Below, one piece after another: positions 24,546-36,294 of a stretch of DNA of 64,000 nt. Every line of letters starts with the position of its first letter. The first letter of the stretch is position 1. The position numbers and the translations under genes are program-made. Under the pieces are notes generated by a model, which was not told where the DNA came from, searched no databases, and saw only the letters and a list, made by a program, of their open reading frames with translations. Location of the stretch: positions 62,001-126,000 of the forward strand of contig JAIUOP010000001.1 of the NCBI GenBank assembly GCA_020161815.1, read 5' to 3'. Source of the DNA: Actinomycetota bacterium. GTDB taxonomy: Bacteria > Actinomycetota > Actinomycetes > Actinomycetales > Dermatophilaceae.

Positions 24546-24677
24546 GCCGCGACTCTACGAGCCCGCCGTTGTGAAGGCCATGAGAGTTCATGGTCATTTC
24601 CGACCATCCGACGCACCGCTGGCCACATTCGTCACAGGGGCATCACTGGCCTCGCAAGCAGGCCCCGTACAGCGCAA

Positions 24678-24709
24678 GACCGCAGTCCGACGTGATCGGT
24701 GCTGCGGTC
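24678..24709 (-). terminator. Hairpin behind tRNA-Phe
   Basis: GACCGCAG at 24678-24685 pairs with CTGCGGTC at 24702-24709. It lies 8 bases downstream of the tRNA on the minus strand and is followed by a short TTGCG. It is probably the tRNA transcript's terminator, weak in T content. Confidence 0.5.
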
Positions 24710-24716
24710 TCGGGAG

Positions 24717-24793
24717 TGGTGGCCAGGGACGGGGTCGAACCGTCGACCTTCCGATTTTCAGTCGGACGCTCGTACCAACTGAGCTACCTGGCC
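24717..24793 (-). tRNA. tRNA-Phe (anticodon GAA)
   Basis: On the minus strand the sequence folds as a 7-bp acceptor stem (GGCCAGG with CCTGGCC), a D-arm, an anticodon stem TCCGA/TCGGA with loop CTGAAAA, and a T-arm containing GGTTCGA. The anticodon GAA is at 24757-24759. The discriminator is A and the CCA end is encoded (24717-24719). Confidence 0.97.
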
Positions 24794-24851
24794 GTGCGCG
24801 AGTGGCGCCCGAGCAGCGTACCCGAGCCCCACGGCATACCTCAAAACGGGG

Positions 24852-26804
24852 TCACGCGAGGCGATGGCGGGGGTGGGTACCGGCCCAGGCGACGTAGGCC
24901 GCCTCCGCGACGGGAAGGGTCGGGAAGAGCATCTCCTCACCGATGAGGTCGACGACGCCGGCGCGACGCAGGGGTTCGTAGAGGTCGCGCTTGAGGCGGA
25001 CCAGGCCCAGCAGGATGCCCTGCGCGGCGAGGTCGCCCTGGAGCTCGCGCAGCCCGTCGGCGGCGGTGATGTCGACCTCGGTGTTCGCCTCGACGTTGAG
25101 GAGGAACCACCGCGGCGGGTCCTCGGGGTAGGCCGCCGTCTCCTTGTCGACGACGCGCTGCACGCGGCGGCGCAGCTCGCCGACGTTGGCGAAGAAGAGC
25201 GGGGCCTCGAAGCGGTAGATCACCAGCCCGGGCAGGGTCTCGGCGTTGGGGTAGTCCTCGACGTCGTGCATGCCGGCCAGTCCGGGGACGCGGCCGAGCA
25301 CGGCGTCGTGGGGACGGGCCAGGCGCACGCCCATCTCCAGCAGCGAGAGGGCGATGGCCAGCCCGACGCCGGCGAGGATGCCGTAGAACACGGTCCCGAA
25401 GAGGGTGATGACCGCGAGCGCGAACTCCCGGCGGCGGAAGCGCCAGAGCCGCTTGAACTCCCCGAGCTGGACCAGCTTGCTGGCGGCGTAGAGCACGACG
25501 GCACCGAGCGCAGCCTGCGGCATCCACTCGAGCACTGGCCCGGCCACGACGAGCACGAGGACGACGACCGCCGAGGCGACGAGGGAGTAGACCTGGGTCC
25601 GGGCACCGCTGGCCAGCGCGAGGGCGGTCCGGGAGCCCGAGGAGGACATCGGGTAGCCGCCGATGAGGCCGGCGACGACGTGGACCCCACCGAGCGCGAC
25701 GAGCTCGGACTGCGGGTCGACCTCGGCCTCCGAGGGCCGCTCACCGGGCAGGGCGGGCGCGGGGAAGCCGCGCGCGATGAGCATGTTGTCGCTGTAGGCC
25801 ATGACGGCGACGCCGAGCCCGACGACGAGCAGGGCCTTGAGCTCGCCGATGCTGATGAGGGGGATCGAAGGCGTCGGTATGCCGGCGGGCACGTCGCCGA
25901 CGACCTTCACCCCGAGCTGTCCCCACCCGAAGGTCGCGAAGCCGATCATCGCGGCGGCCACCCCGATGAGGACGGCGGGCCACCGTGGGCGCAGCCAGTG
26001 CAGGACGATGATGACGGCGAAGGTGCCCAGCGCCACCCAGAGGGTGGCCAGGTGCGTGGTCTCGACCTGCCGGGCGAAGTCCTCCATCTGCTCGATGAGG
26101 GTGTCGCCGCTGATCTCGGTGCGGGTGAGCTTGCCGAGCTGGCTGACCACCATGAGGACGGCGGCCCCGGCGAGGTAGCCGACGAGGAGGGGCTGGGAGA
26201 GCAGGTCGGCGATGACGCCCAGGCGGAAGACCCGGGCGGCCAGGCACCAGAATCCGACGATCAGGCTCAGGGCGGCGGCGAGCGTGGCGATCTTGGCCGG
26301 GTCGGTGTGGCCGGCGGCGTCGCGGGCCAGTGGCGCGATGGCCAGGCCGGCGAGGAGGGCGATCGTCGACTCGGGGCCGACGGAGAGGACGCGTGAGCCG
26401 CCCATGACGGCGTAGACGAGCATGGCGACGAGGGCGGTCCACAGGCCGGTGACGGGGGGCACGCCCACGATCGCGGAGTACGCCATGACCTGCGGCACGA
26501 GGTAGGAGGCGACGGCGAGCCCCGCGAGGGCGTCGCGGCGCAGCCAGCGGCGCTCGAACCGGGTAAGAAGGAAGGTCAGGCCCGGGGTGGCGGCCTGGAA
26601 GGCCTTGAGGGCCCAGCTCTCGCTCTTGCGGTGCAGCTCGTAGTCGATGGCCGAGTGGCGGGCGAGCGCGCTGTCGTCCCCGGAGAGGTCGGGGACGGAG
26701 AGGGAGAAGTCGGGGCTGCCGTACTGGGGTGCGCGGGACCCGTCGGCGTAGGTCCGCCGCTCCTCTGGGTCCTCTGTGACCACTGTCGTCCTCCGGGTGT
26801 TCAC
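24852..26804 (-). CDS. SulP-family anion permease with STAS domain
   Basis: A 650-residue SLC26/SulP transporter. After an N-terminal soluble part (about 1-85) come about 11-12 helices starting LAGLAVASYLVPQVMAYSAI, the SulP signature, then GYPMSSSGSRTALALASGA (about 345-363). The C-terminal STAS domain (about 515-640) includes LPGLVIYRFEAPLFFANV and FLLNVEANTEVDITAADGL, where a Ser is usual for phosphorylation but Asn/Glu/Asp surround the site. Substrates may be sulfate, bicarbonate or dicarboxylates. GTG start. No sulfur-assimilation gene is adjacent. Confidence 0.9.
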   Translation of the reverse strand: MNTRRTTVVTEDPEERRTYADGSRAPQYGSPDFSLSVPDLSGDDSALARHSAIDYELHRKSESWALKAFQAATPGLTFLLTRFERRWLRRDALAGLAVASYLVPQVMAYSAIVGVPPVTGLWTALVAMLVYAVMGGSRVLSVGPESTIALLAGLAIAPLARDAAGHTDPAKIATLAAALSLIVGFWCLAARVFRLGVIADLLSQPLLVGYLAGAAVLMVVSQLGKLTRTEISGDTLIEQMEDFARQVETTHLATLWVALGTFAVIIVLHWLRPRWPAVLIGVAAAMIGFATFGWGQLGVKVVGDVPAGIPTPSIPLISIGELKALLVVGLGVAVMAYSDNMLIARGFPAPALPGERPSEAEVDPQSELVALGGVHVVAGLIGGYPMSSSGSRTALALASGARTQVYSLVASAVVVLVLVVAGPVLEWMPQAALGAVVLYAASKLVQLGEFKRLWRFRRREFALAVITLFGTVFYGILAGVGLAIALSLLEMGVRLARPHDAVLGRVPGLAGMHDVEDYPNAETLPGLVIYRFEAPLFFANVGELRRRVQRVVDKETAAYPEDPPRWFLLNVEANTEVDITAADGLRELQGDLAAQGILLGLVRLKRDLYEPLRRAGVVDLIGEEMLFPTLPVAEAAYVAWAGTHPRHRLA

Positions 26805-26893
26805 CTGCTGTTCACCGCAGAATCTAGTGGCTCACGGCGCGTGGCTGGAGGTGAACCGCCCCGACGGTGGGACCCGGAAGGGGTCGTCCATGC

Positions 26894-26923
26894 GAAAAGC
26901 CACCCACGGAGTGGATGGCTTTC
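26894..26923 (-). terminator. Terminator of the tRNA-Asp/Glu transcript
   Basis: GAAAAGCCACCCAC pairs with GTGGATGGCTTTC around a 3-base loop. Read on the minus strand it ends in GGCTTTTCG directly behind tRNA-Asp, a rho-independent terminator with a short T-run. Confidence 0.75.
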
Positions 26924-26926
26924 GTG

Positions 26927-27003
26927 TGGCGACCCCGACGGGACTCGAACCCGCGACCTCCGCCGTGACAGGGCGGCGCGCTAACCAACTGCGCTACGGG
27001 GCC
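26927..27003 (-). tRNA. tRNA-Asp (anticodon GTC)
   Basis: Minus-strand cloverleaf with acceptor GGCCCCG, D-arm GCGCAGTTGGTTAGCGC, anticodon loop CTGTCAC (GTC at 26967-26969) and T-arm GGGTTCGAGTCCC. The discriminator is G and CCA is encoded at 26927-26929. It lies 25 bases downstream of tRNA-Glu and probably shares its transcript. Confidence 0.97.
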
Positions 27004-27028
27004 TTGCTGGTGCAAGACCGGTGATGCG

Positions 27029-27101
27029 TATCCCCAACGGGATTCGAACCCGTGCTACCGCCGTGAAAGGGCGGGGTCCTGGGCCGCTAGACGATGGGGA
27101 C
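27029..27101 (-). tRNA. tRNA-Glu (anticodon TTC)
   Basis: Minus-strand cloverleaf with acceptor GTCCCCA/TGGGGAT, anticodon loop CTTTCAC (TTC at 27065-27067) and T-arm GGGTTCGAATCCC. The discriminator appears to be A and CCA is not encoded. First tRNA of a Glu-Asp pair. Confidence 0.96.
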
Positions 27102-27205
27102 CCGTCACGACGAGTTCCCTCGCGCTGGCGAGCCAGGCTCGGATCCGTCGAGGACTCCGAAAGCATAGGGGAGCGGCTTGCGATCACCAAAACGGGTCAC
27201 CCGGT

Positions 27206-27236
27206 GCCGCACCCGGCGACGGACGCCGGGTGCGGC
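27206..27236 (-). terminator. 13-bp GC hairpin behind the sigma-factor operon
   Basis: Arms 27206-27218 and 27224-27236 pair perfectly with loop ACGGA, 20 bases after the stop of the membrane-protein gene. On the minus strand it is followed by CCGTTTTGG about 20 bases later. Three near-copies of GGGTGCGGCC (27228-27257) overlap the stem and the gene end. Confidence 0.65.
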
Positions 27237-27255
27237 CGGGTGCGGCCGGGTGCGG

Positions 27256-28284
27256 TCAGGGCGCGAACGACTGGGTGGTCGTCGAGCTGGAGGTCGAGGT
27301 GGAGGAGGAGCTCTCGATGATGAGCTCACCCGAAGGTGCCCACGGCTTCGCGTCGGTGATGACCGTCCCGTCCTTGAGGGTGAGGTCGTAGGTGAGGATC
27401 GGCTCCGGCCCGCCCTCGCCGCTCGGGGGCAGCGGCTTGTCGGGGTCGATGACGTGCCCGGGCCACCACGCGGCATACGTCCCGTCCTTGAGCGAGGCGT
27501 CGACGGAGACGTCGCCGGCGTGGATGCGCACGCCCACGACCTCCGGACCGACGAGACCATTGGTGGTCGACGCGGGCTCGTCGCGCTGGCCGAGCAGGGT
27601 GCCGAGCAACCCGCTCGTGGCGCCGAACTCGGCCATCGAACCCTGGGTGAACCCCTGCCCGGTGGGAGCGGGAAGGCCGCCACCACCGCTGGCGACCGAG
27701 CTCAGGTGCTTCGGCGCGCCGGAGGACCCGGCGGGGAGCTCGGCGATGCACGCGGCATCCCAGGAGTAGCCGTCACTGGTCGTCGTCGTGAGCGAGACGA
27801 AGACCCAGTCGCCCCGGCGGTCGGCCAGGCGCACATCGAGGTCGTCGGCGCTGACCGAGGTCATCGGCGGGACGTCCGCCGGCAGCTCCTCGCCGTGGCT
27901 GCCACCGATGGTGCCGACCTGGGCGCGACACGCCTGGGCGACCTTCGCGACATCGGCGTCGAGGACCGTGGAGGGGGTCGCGGTCCAGGTCGCGTATGCC
28001 GCGGGCGCACCGGCCGTGGACAGCGCCAGGGCCGCGGTGCCCACCGCCGCGATGCCGGCTGCGGCAGCGGCCCACCGCAGGGCGGGCCGCCGGCTCGGGG
28101 TCGTGACCGTCGCCGGGAGGCTGGGGTCGCTGGCGAGGATCGAGGCCAGGGCCGCGTCGGCCCGGGCCGGGTCGGCAGGCGTGCCGGTGCGCGCAGCGTC
28201 GAGTGCGCGCAGGCGCGCGTCGGTGTCCGGGTCGATGACGTGGGGGTGGCTGGGGCGCAACGGAGTCGGGGTCTTGGCGTTCAT
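27256..28284 (-). CDS. Single-pass membrane protein paired with the ECF sigma factor
   Basis: A 342-residue protein with a cytoplasmic N-terminus (about 1-67), one helix (RWAAAAAGIAAVGTAALAL, about 69-88) and a long extracytoplasmic part containing two cysteines in each of several segments, ending in a Ser/Thr run. It overlaps the sigma gene by 4 bases (ATGA) and so is the natural candidate for its partner. The N-terminus lacks an obvious zinc-type anti-sigma motif (HxxxCxxC), so it may be a non-ZAS anti-sigma factor, a sensor or a CU044_5270-type protein. Function inferred from position only. Confidence 0.65.
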   Translation of the reverse strand: MNAKTPTPLRPSHPHVIDPDTDARLRALDAARTGTPADPARADAALASILASDPSLPATVTTPSRRPALRWAAAAAGIAAVGTAALALSTAGAPAAYATWTATPSTVLDADVAKVAQACRAQVGTIGGSHGEELPADVPPMTSVSADDLDVRLADRRGDWVFVSLTTTTSDGYSWDAACIAELPAGSSGAPKHLSSVASGGGGLPAPTGQGFTQGSMAEFGATSGLLGTLLGQRDEPASTTNGLVGPEVVGVRIHAGDVSVDASLKDGTYAAWWPGHVIDPDKPLPPSGEGGPEPILTYDLTLKDGTVITDAKPWAPSGELIIESSSSTSTSSSTTTQSFAP

Positions 28285-28853
28285 CGGGTGCTCTCCTGTG
28301 GGGCGGGAGCCACGCGCAGCACGGGCTCCGAGGTCGGTGGTGTCTGGCTCGGCTCGAGCAGGCCGCGCAGGGTTCGGCGCGCCCGCGAGAGCCGGAGCCG
28401 GTAGGCCGTGGCCGAGATCCCGAGGACGCGGGCGGCCTGAGGGGAGGGAAGGTCCTCCCAGAGGGCGAGGGCGAGCACGTCCTGCTCGGTGGCGGAGAGC
28501 CGGCGCCAGGCGGCGGCGAGGTCGGTGCGGTCGGCCACCGAGTCGCCGAGGTCCGCCCTGACGCCCGGCTCGCTGAGCGCGTCACCGATGCGGACGGCGA
28601 GCGCCTCCTGTCGGCGATCCGAGCGTTCGGCATTGAGCAGGCAGTGGCGCGCCACGGCATACAGCCAGGGCAGCACCTCTCCGGCTCGGGTCGGGACGGC
28701 GTCGAGGCGGCGCCAGGCGACGAGGAAGGTCTCTGCCGCGATGTCTTCGGCGTGGGCAGGGCTGGTTCGTCGGCGGGCGAAGCGCAGGACGGCGTCGTGA
28801 TGGGTGGTGAACAGCGCCCGGAAGCGCTGCTCGCGTGCCGTCATCGTCTCCAT
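28281..28853 (-). CDS. ECF RNA polymerase sigma factor
   Basis: A 190-residue sigma-70 family factor. Region 2 spans about 8-75 (FTTHHDAVLRFARRRTS, then AEDIAAETFLVAWRRLDAVP and LPWLYAVARHCLLN). Region 4 spans about 110-165 (AWRRLSATEQDVLALALWED then PQAARVLGISATAYRLRLSRARRTL). The C-terminal extension PSQTPPTSEPVLRVAP is short. It is transcribed with a membrane protein that overlaps its end. Its target promoters are unknown. Confidence 0.93.
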   Translation of the reverse strand: METMTAREQRFRALFTTHHDAVLRFARRRTSPAHAEDIAAETFLVAWRRLDAVPTRAGEVLPWLYAVARHCLLNAERSDRRQEALAVRIGDALSEPGVRADLGDSVADRTDLAAAWRRLSATEQDVLALALWEDLPSPQAARVLGISATAYRLRLSRARRTLRGLLEPSQTPPTSEPVLRVAPAPQESTR

Positions 28854-28886
28854 GACCGGTTTATGTCCGGGAGCCCCGCAGGTGTG

Positions 28887-29957
28887 TCACGCGGCGCCGT
28901 CCGGGCGTGCCCACTCCCGAAGCCGCTGCGCGTCCCAGGTCGTCACGATCCGCTCGGCGGGAATCCCCAGCCGGGCGGCGCGCTCGCAGCCGTAGGCCTT
29001 CATGTCGAGCTGCCCTGGCGCATGGGCGTCGGAGTCGATCGCGAACATGCAGCCCAGTTCCATTGCGAGAGAAATGAGTTCGTCGGGTGGGTCGCAGCGC
29101 TCTGGTCGGGAGTTGATCTCCACGGCCGTGCCGGTCTCGGCGCAGGCCTCGAAGACGGCGTGGGCATCGAAGTCCGACTGAGGTCGGGTGCCGCGGGAGC
29201 CCTCGACGAGGCGGCCGGTGCAGTGCCCGAGCACGTTGACGCGCGGATTGCGCACAGCGGTGATCATCCGCTTGGTCATGGGCGCGGCGTTCATGCGCAG
29301 CTTGGAGTGCACCGAGGCGGTGACGAGGTCGAGTCGGGCCAGCATCTCGGGTGTCTGGTCGAGGGAGCCGTCATCGAGGATGTCGACCTCGATGCCTTTG
29401 AAGAACGAGAACCCCTCTCCCACACCGCGATCGATGGCGTCGACGATCGCGATCTGCTGGGCGAGGCGCTCGGCGGTGAGTCCATTGGCCACGCGCAGCT
29501 GCGGCGAGTGATCGGTGAGGACCATCCACGAGTGGCCCAGTTCCAGCCCGGTGAGCACCATCTCGTCGATCGGGCTGCCGCCGTCGCTCCAGTCGGAGTG
29601 GAGGTGGCAGTCGCCCTGCAGCGCGGCATACAGCTCCTCGCCGCCGGTGGTGAGCGGTCCGCCCACCTTCTCCTCCAGGGCGGAGAGGTATGCCGGGTGC
29701 TCACCTCTCGCAGCCGCCTCGATGACCGCTGCGGTGGACTTGCCGACCCCGGAGAGCTCCTGGAGGGTGCCGGCCGCAGCGCGCTGCTCGACGTCTCCGG
29801 CCGGCAGGGTCTTGAGCGTCTTGACCGCGTTGCGGAAGGCCTCGACCCGGTAGGTGCCCGCGCGTGAGCGCTCGAGCAGGAAGGCGACTCGGCGCAGCGC
29901 CTCGATCGGGTCGAGGGCCTCGGTGCCCTGGGCGGCCGGCGTGAGCGCGCGGACCAT
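28887..29957 (-). CDS. PHP-domain phosphoesterase (PolX-C-terminal type)
   Basis: A 356-residue protein. The N-terminal part (about 15-110) resembles the helix-hairpin-helix region of bacterial PolX, with LQELSGVGKSTAAVI (65-79). The PHP domain begins at GDCHLHSDWSDG (H118, H120) and contains VLTDHSPQL, FFKGIEVDIL, ASVHSKL, VLGHCTGRL, VEINSRPER and IDSDAHAPGQ, the expected metal-ligand blocks. Polymerase palm residues are not seen. It could be a nuclease or histidinol-phosphatase-like enzyme. Its ATG overlaps the aminotransferase stop (TGATG). Confidence 0.85.
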   Translation of the reverse strand: MVRALTPAAQGTEALDPIEALRRVAFLLERSRAGTYRVEAFRNAVKTLKTLPAGDVEQRAAAGTLQELSGVGKSTAAVIEAAARGEHPAYLSALEEKVGGPLTTGGEELYAALQGDCHLHSDWSDGGSPIDEMVLTGLELGHSWMVLTDHSPQLRVANGLTAERLAQQIAIVDAIDRGVGEGFSFFKGIEVDILDDGSLDQTPEMLARLDLVTASVHSKLRMNAAPMTKRMITAVRNPRVNVLGHCTGRLVEGSRGTRPQSDFDAHAVFEACAETGTAVEINSRPERCDPPDELISLAMELGCMFAIDSDAHAPGQLDMKAYGCERAARLGIPAERIVTTWDAQRLREWARPDGAA

Positions 29958-31180
29958 CAGCCGGCGATCTCCCGGAGGGCGGTGAGCAGCCGGTCGACGT
30001 CCTCGTCGTCGGTGTAGGGCGCCAGACCCACCCGGATCGCTCCGCTGTCCCCGAGCCCGAGGTGGCGACTGCACTCGAGGGCGTAGAAGCTGCCTGCCGG
30101 CGCATTGATCTGGCGCTCGGCGAGCGCGCGCCGCACGTCCTGGTCGTCGTGCCCGTCCAGGGTGAACAGCAGTGTGGGAGTGCGCTTCTCGGCGTTGCTG
30201 AAGACCCGAACGCCGGGAAGGTCGCGGATCCCGGCCTCCATGCGGGTGCGGAGGGCCTCCTCGTGGGCGTGGAGGGCAGCGAAGCCCTCGAGGATCAGCT
30301 CGCGGCGGTGCTTGGTCTCGTCGCGGTCGCCGGAGAGCGAGGCAAGGAAGTCGATGGCCGCGGTCGTCCCGGCCATGAGCTCGTAGGGCAGGGTGCCGAA
30401 CTCGAAGCGCTCCGGGACGTCGTCGGTCGCCGGAAGCAGCTTGTCGACCTGCAGAGTGGCCAGCAGCGCAGGGTCGGCCGCGACGACGCCGCAGTGCGGC
30501 CCGAGGAACTTGTAGGGGCTGCACGACCAGAAGTCGGCGCCCAGGGTCGGCCGGTCGACGCTGGCGTGGGCGGTGGCATGGACGCCGTCGACCCAGAGCA
30601 GCCCGCCGACCTCGTGCACCCGCTTGCCGACCGAGCAGACCGGTGGCTTCGTGCCGATCAGGTTGCTGGCAGCCGTCATCGCCACCAGTCGCGTGCGCGG
30701 GCCGATCACCTCGGCGAAGTGCTCGACGCCCTGGTTGCCCGTCGCCGGGTCGAAGTCGGCCCAGCGGACCGTCGCACCGACGGCCTCCGCCACCTGCACC
30801 CAGGGGCGGACGTTGGAGTCGTGGTCGAGGCGGCTGACGACCACCTCGTCACCGGGGCCCCACTGCTTGGCGAGGGCTCGGGAGAGGTCATAGGTGATCT
30901 GGGTCGCGCTGCGCCCGAAGATGACGCCGCCGGGGTCGGTCCCCAGCAGGTCACCGACCGCGGCCCGGCAGGCTCCGACGACCTCCTCGGCACGCCGCTC
31001 GGCAGCGGTCACGAAACCACGGTTGGCCACGGCCGAGGTCAGGGTCTCGGCGACCGCGTGGGCGACGACATCGGGGGTCTGGGTGCCGCCGGGGCCGTCG
31101 AAGTGGGCCGCTCCCTCCCGCAGGGCGGGGAAGTGGGAGCGGACCTGGGCGATGTCGTATGCCGTGCTGCTGGCCGTCAT
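29957..31180 (-). CDS. Cysteine desulfurase-like class V aminotransferase
   Basis: A 407-residue PLP enzyme. AAHFDGPGGTQTPDVV is the opening of the cysteine-desulfurase-like VC1184-type subfamily. VVVSRLDHDSNVRPW (about 120-134), GGLLWVDGVHATAH with the PLP-contacting Asp and His (about 195-208), and SCSPYKFLGPHCGV with the Schiff-base Lys (about 221-234) are visible. The active-site loop Cys of true SufS/IscS is not evident, so the substrate may differ. It is followed without gap by the PHP gene. Confidence 0.85.
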   Translation of the reverse strand: MTASSTAYDIAQVRSHFPALREGAAHFDGPGGTQTPDVVAHAVAETLTSAVANRGFVTAAERRAEEVVGACRAAVGDLLGTDPGGVIFGRSATQITYDLSRALAKQWGPGDEVVVSRLDHDSNVRPWVQVAEAVGATVRWADFDPATGNQGVEHFAEVIGPRTRLVAMTAASNLIGTKPPVCSVGKRVHEVGGLLWVDGVHATAHASVDRPTLGADFWSCSPYKFLGPHCGVVAADPALLATLQVDKLLPATDDVPERFEFGTLPYELMAGTTAAIDFLASLSGDRDETKHRRELILEGFAALHAHEEALRTRMEAGIRDLPGVRVFSNAEKRTPTLLFTLDGHDDQDVRRALAERQINAPAGSFYALECSRHLGLGDSGAIRVGLAPYTDDEDVDRLLTALREIAG

Positions 31181-31203
31181 GGCACCATCCTGCCCGCTGG
31201 CGG

Positions 31204-32838
31204 TCACCGACGGTCGCGGATGGTCGCGGTCGAGATCTTCAGGGCCTCGAGGTTGTCCACGGCCGGGTGCGTGCGACCCGCCGGGCCCTCCGCGAAGGTC
31301 CTGAGCAAGGTGGTGGTCATCGTGCGGAGGATCCCGGCCACCTTCGCGCTGCGGCCGTGCTGGTCGCAGTCGGTGGCCGTGCCGCAAATCCACGAGCTCG
31401 TGCCGCTGGAGAAGACTCCGGCCCCCGAGGGCGTCGTGTAGTAGCTGGCGTCGCTGAACTGCGCCATCCCCTTGCAGGTGACCGGCGAGTGGAAGAGGAC
31501 GTGGATCGGCCGGGGAGTGGGTGCGCTCGGCGTCACCTGGTCGTACTCAGAACCGACCATCCCGGGGAGCGTGTCACCGACCTTGAGGCCGGTCCCCTCG
31601 AAGAGCCAGGAGGAGGTGTCGGCGACGACCATGGGCGCCTTCACCGGGTTGCACTGGTAGTAGGTGCCGGTGAGCTCGCTCTCCGGCCGCGGGTAGGGCG
31701 GTGAGCGCCACTGACCGGTGGCCTCGCGGGGGTTGGTCTTGCGGATCGGGTCGATCGAGGAGTCCTTGTAGTTGACGATCAGGCGCTCACCGCCGAGCGG
31801 AGTGGGCTCGAAGCGGATGTGCCGATAGACCGCGTTCGCCCCGAGGAAGGCGATGTTGGTGCCCGCGTCCCGGGCAGCGGTCAGGTGGTCGCGCATCGCC
31901 TGGCTGTAGTACTCGTCGTGACCCAGGGAGATGACCGCTCGGGCGCCGTCCAGGAGGTGGGGGTCGGCGTGGAGGTCCGAGGTCGTGGCATAGCCGAGCG
32001 GCAGGCCGAGCTCCTCCGCGAGTTGGATGAGGGGGATCTCGTTGCCCAGGAGGTCGCCGACGCCGGCGCCGAAGTCGAGCGGCCGATCCAGCGACACGGC
32101 ATACGCCCGGTCGGCGTAGCCGACCTTGCCCCTGTAGAGACTCGTCCCTCCCCAGTGGTTGTAGGCCGCCCACGTCGTGTTGGCATTGAGCAGGACCACG
32201 GCACCCTCCATCGTGGGTGTCCGCACGGTGAGCGGCACCAAACCGCTCTTGCCGACCGGGTCGCTCGCCGGCCCGAGGTGCAGGACGTAGTTGCCGGGCG
32301 GCCAGCCGGTGGTGTCGATGACGACCGAGGTCCTCCAGTTGGCTGCGGTCCAGGTGCGCGTGGTCGCGAGGTACTGCGGCTTGGGTTGGGTGACATCGGT
32401 GACCGGGTCGGAGGTCCAGATCGTGCGAGAACCGACGCCGCCGTAGTGCCCGAGCCGGTAGGCGGTGACGACGACCGGGCCGGTCGTGGACCGGATCCTG
32501 AGTGCCACCTGCTCGCCGGGCAGGACGCTCGGTCGGGTGGAGTAGCCCTCGATCACGCCGGACGGCGGATCGGAGATGCCGGTCAGCCATCCCGGCTGGC
32601 CGGGATTGGCGTTCTCGGCGATGACGGCGTCCGCGCCGGGCCATGTCGGCGTGGCGACGGAGGGTGTGGGGCTCGGGCTGCTCGCCTCCGACCCGCTGGT
32701 GGTCGGAGGCGCACCGGTCGCCGGTGTCGGTGGCGTGGACGGGTGCGGCGTCCACGTGATCCCGCATCCGGTCACGGCCCACGCCAGCACCCCCGCCAGC
32801 AGCACCCGCCCTACGCGTCCCGACCTCACCTCGCTCAC
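31204..32838 (-). CDS. Lipoprotein with N,N-dimethylformamidase beta-subunit-like domain
   Basis: A 544-residue exported protein. Residues 8-25 are a signal peptide ending in lipobox VTGC (Cys25), followed by a Pro/Ser/Thr linker (about 30-65). The rest matches the large-subunit-like domain of N,N-dimethylformamidase seen in many actinobacterial hypothetical proteins: GVIEGYSTRPSVLPGEQVAL, NANTTWAAYNHWGGTSLY (about 219-236) and ISLGHDEYYSQAMRDHL. Metal ligands of DMFase are not clear, so amidase activity is uncertain. GTG start. A propeller protein gene lies just upstream. Confidence 0.7.
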   Translation of the reverse strand: MSEVRSGRVGRVLLAGVLAWAVTGCGITWTPHPSTPPTPATGAPPTTSGSEASSPSPTPSVATPTWPGADAVIAENANPGQPGWLTGISDPPSGVIEGYSTRPSVLPGEQVALRIRSTTGPVVVTAYRLGHYGGVGSRTIWTSDPVTDVTQPKPQYLATTRTWTAANWRTSVVIDTTGWPPGNYVLHLGPASDPVGKSGLVPLTVRTPTMEGAVVLLNANTTWAAYNHWGGTSLYRGKVGYADRAYAVSLDRPLDFGAGVGDLLGNEIPLIQLAEELGLPLGYATTSDLHADPHLLDGARAVISLGHDEYYSQAMRDHLTAARDAGTNIAFLGANAVYRHIRFEPTPLGGERLIVNYKDSSIDPIRKTNPREATGQWRSPPYPRPESELTGTYYQCNPVKAPMVVADTSSWLFEGTGLKVGDTLPGMVGSEYDQVTPSAPTPRPIHVLFHSPVTCKGMAQFSDASYYTTPSGAGVFSSGTSSWICGTATDCDQHGRSAKVAGILRTMTTTLLRTFAEGPAGRTHPAVDNLEALKISTATIRDRR

Positions 32839-32852
32839 ACTAAGGGCTTGGG

Positions 32853-36190
<3,338 letters not shown>

Positions 36191-36294
36191 GAGAGGGACG
36201 TGAGAGTGGGAAGGCAGGCCGTGCCCCGAGCGTTGGCCGAGTGCGTGCCCGACCAAGGACGCGCCGACGTCACCCAGTGCGGGAGGATCCACCT

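Noticed and set aside
24546-24677. Possible ydaO (c-di-AMP) riboswitch before the M23 peptidase
   Set aside because: I looked for the conserved core known from cell-wall hydrolase genes and did not find it; only a small 6-bp inverted repeat is present.
27226-27258. Triple GGGTGCGGCC as a regulatory repeat
   Set aside because: It overlaps the terminator stem and the end of a gene and is simple GC-rich sequence, so no separate role is claimed.
28887-29957. Full-length DNA polymerase X
   Set aside because: Only the PHP and helix-hairpin-helix parts are seen; polymerase palm motifs are missing.
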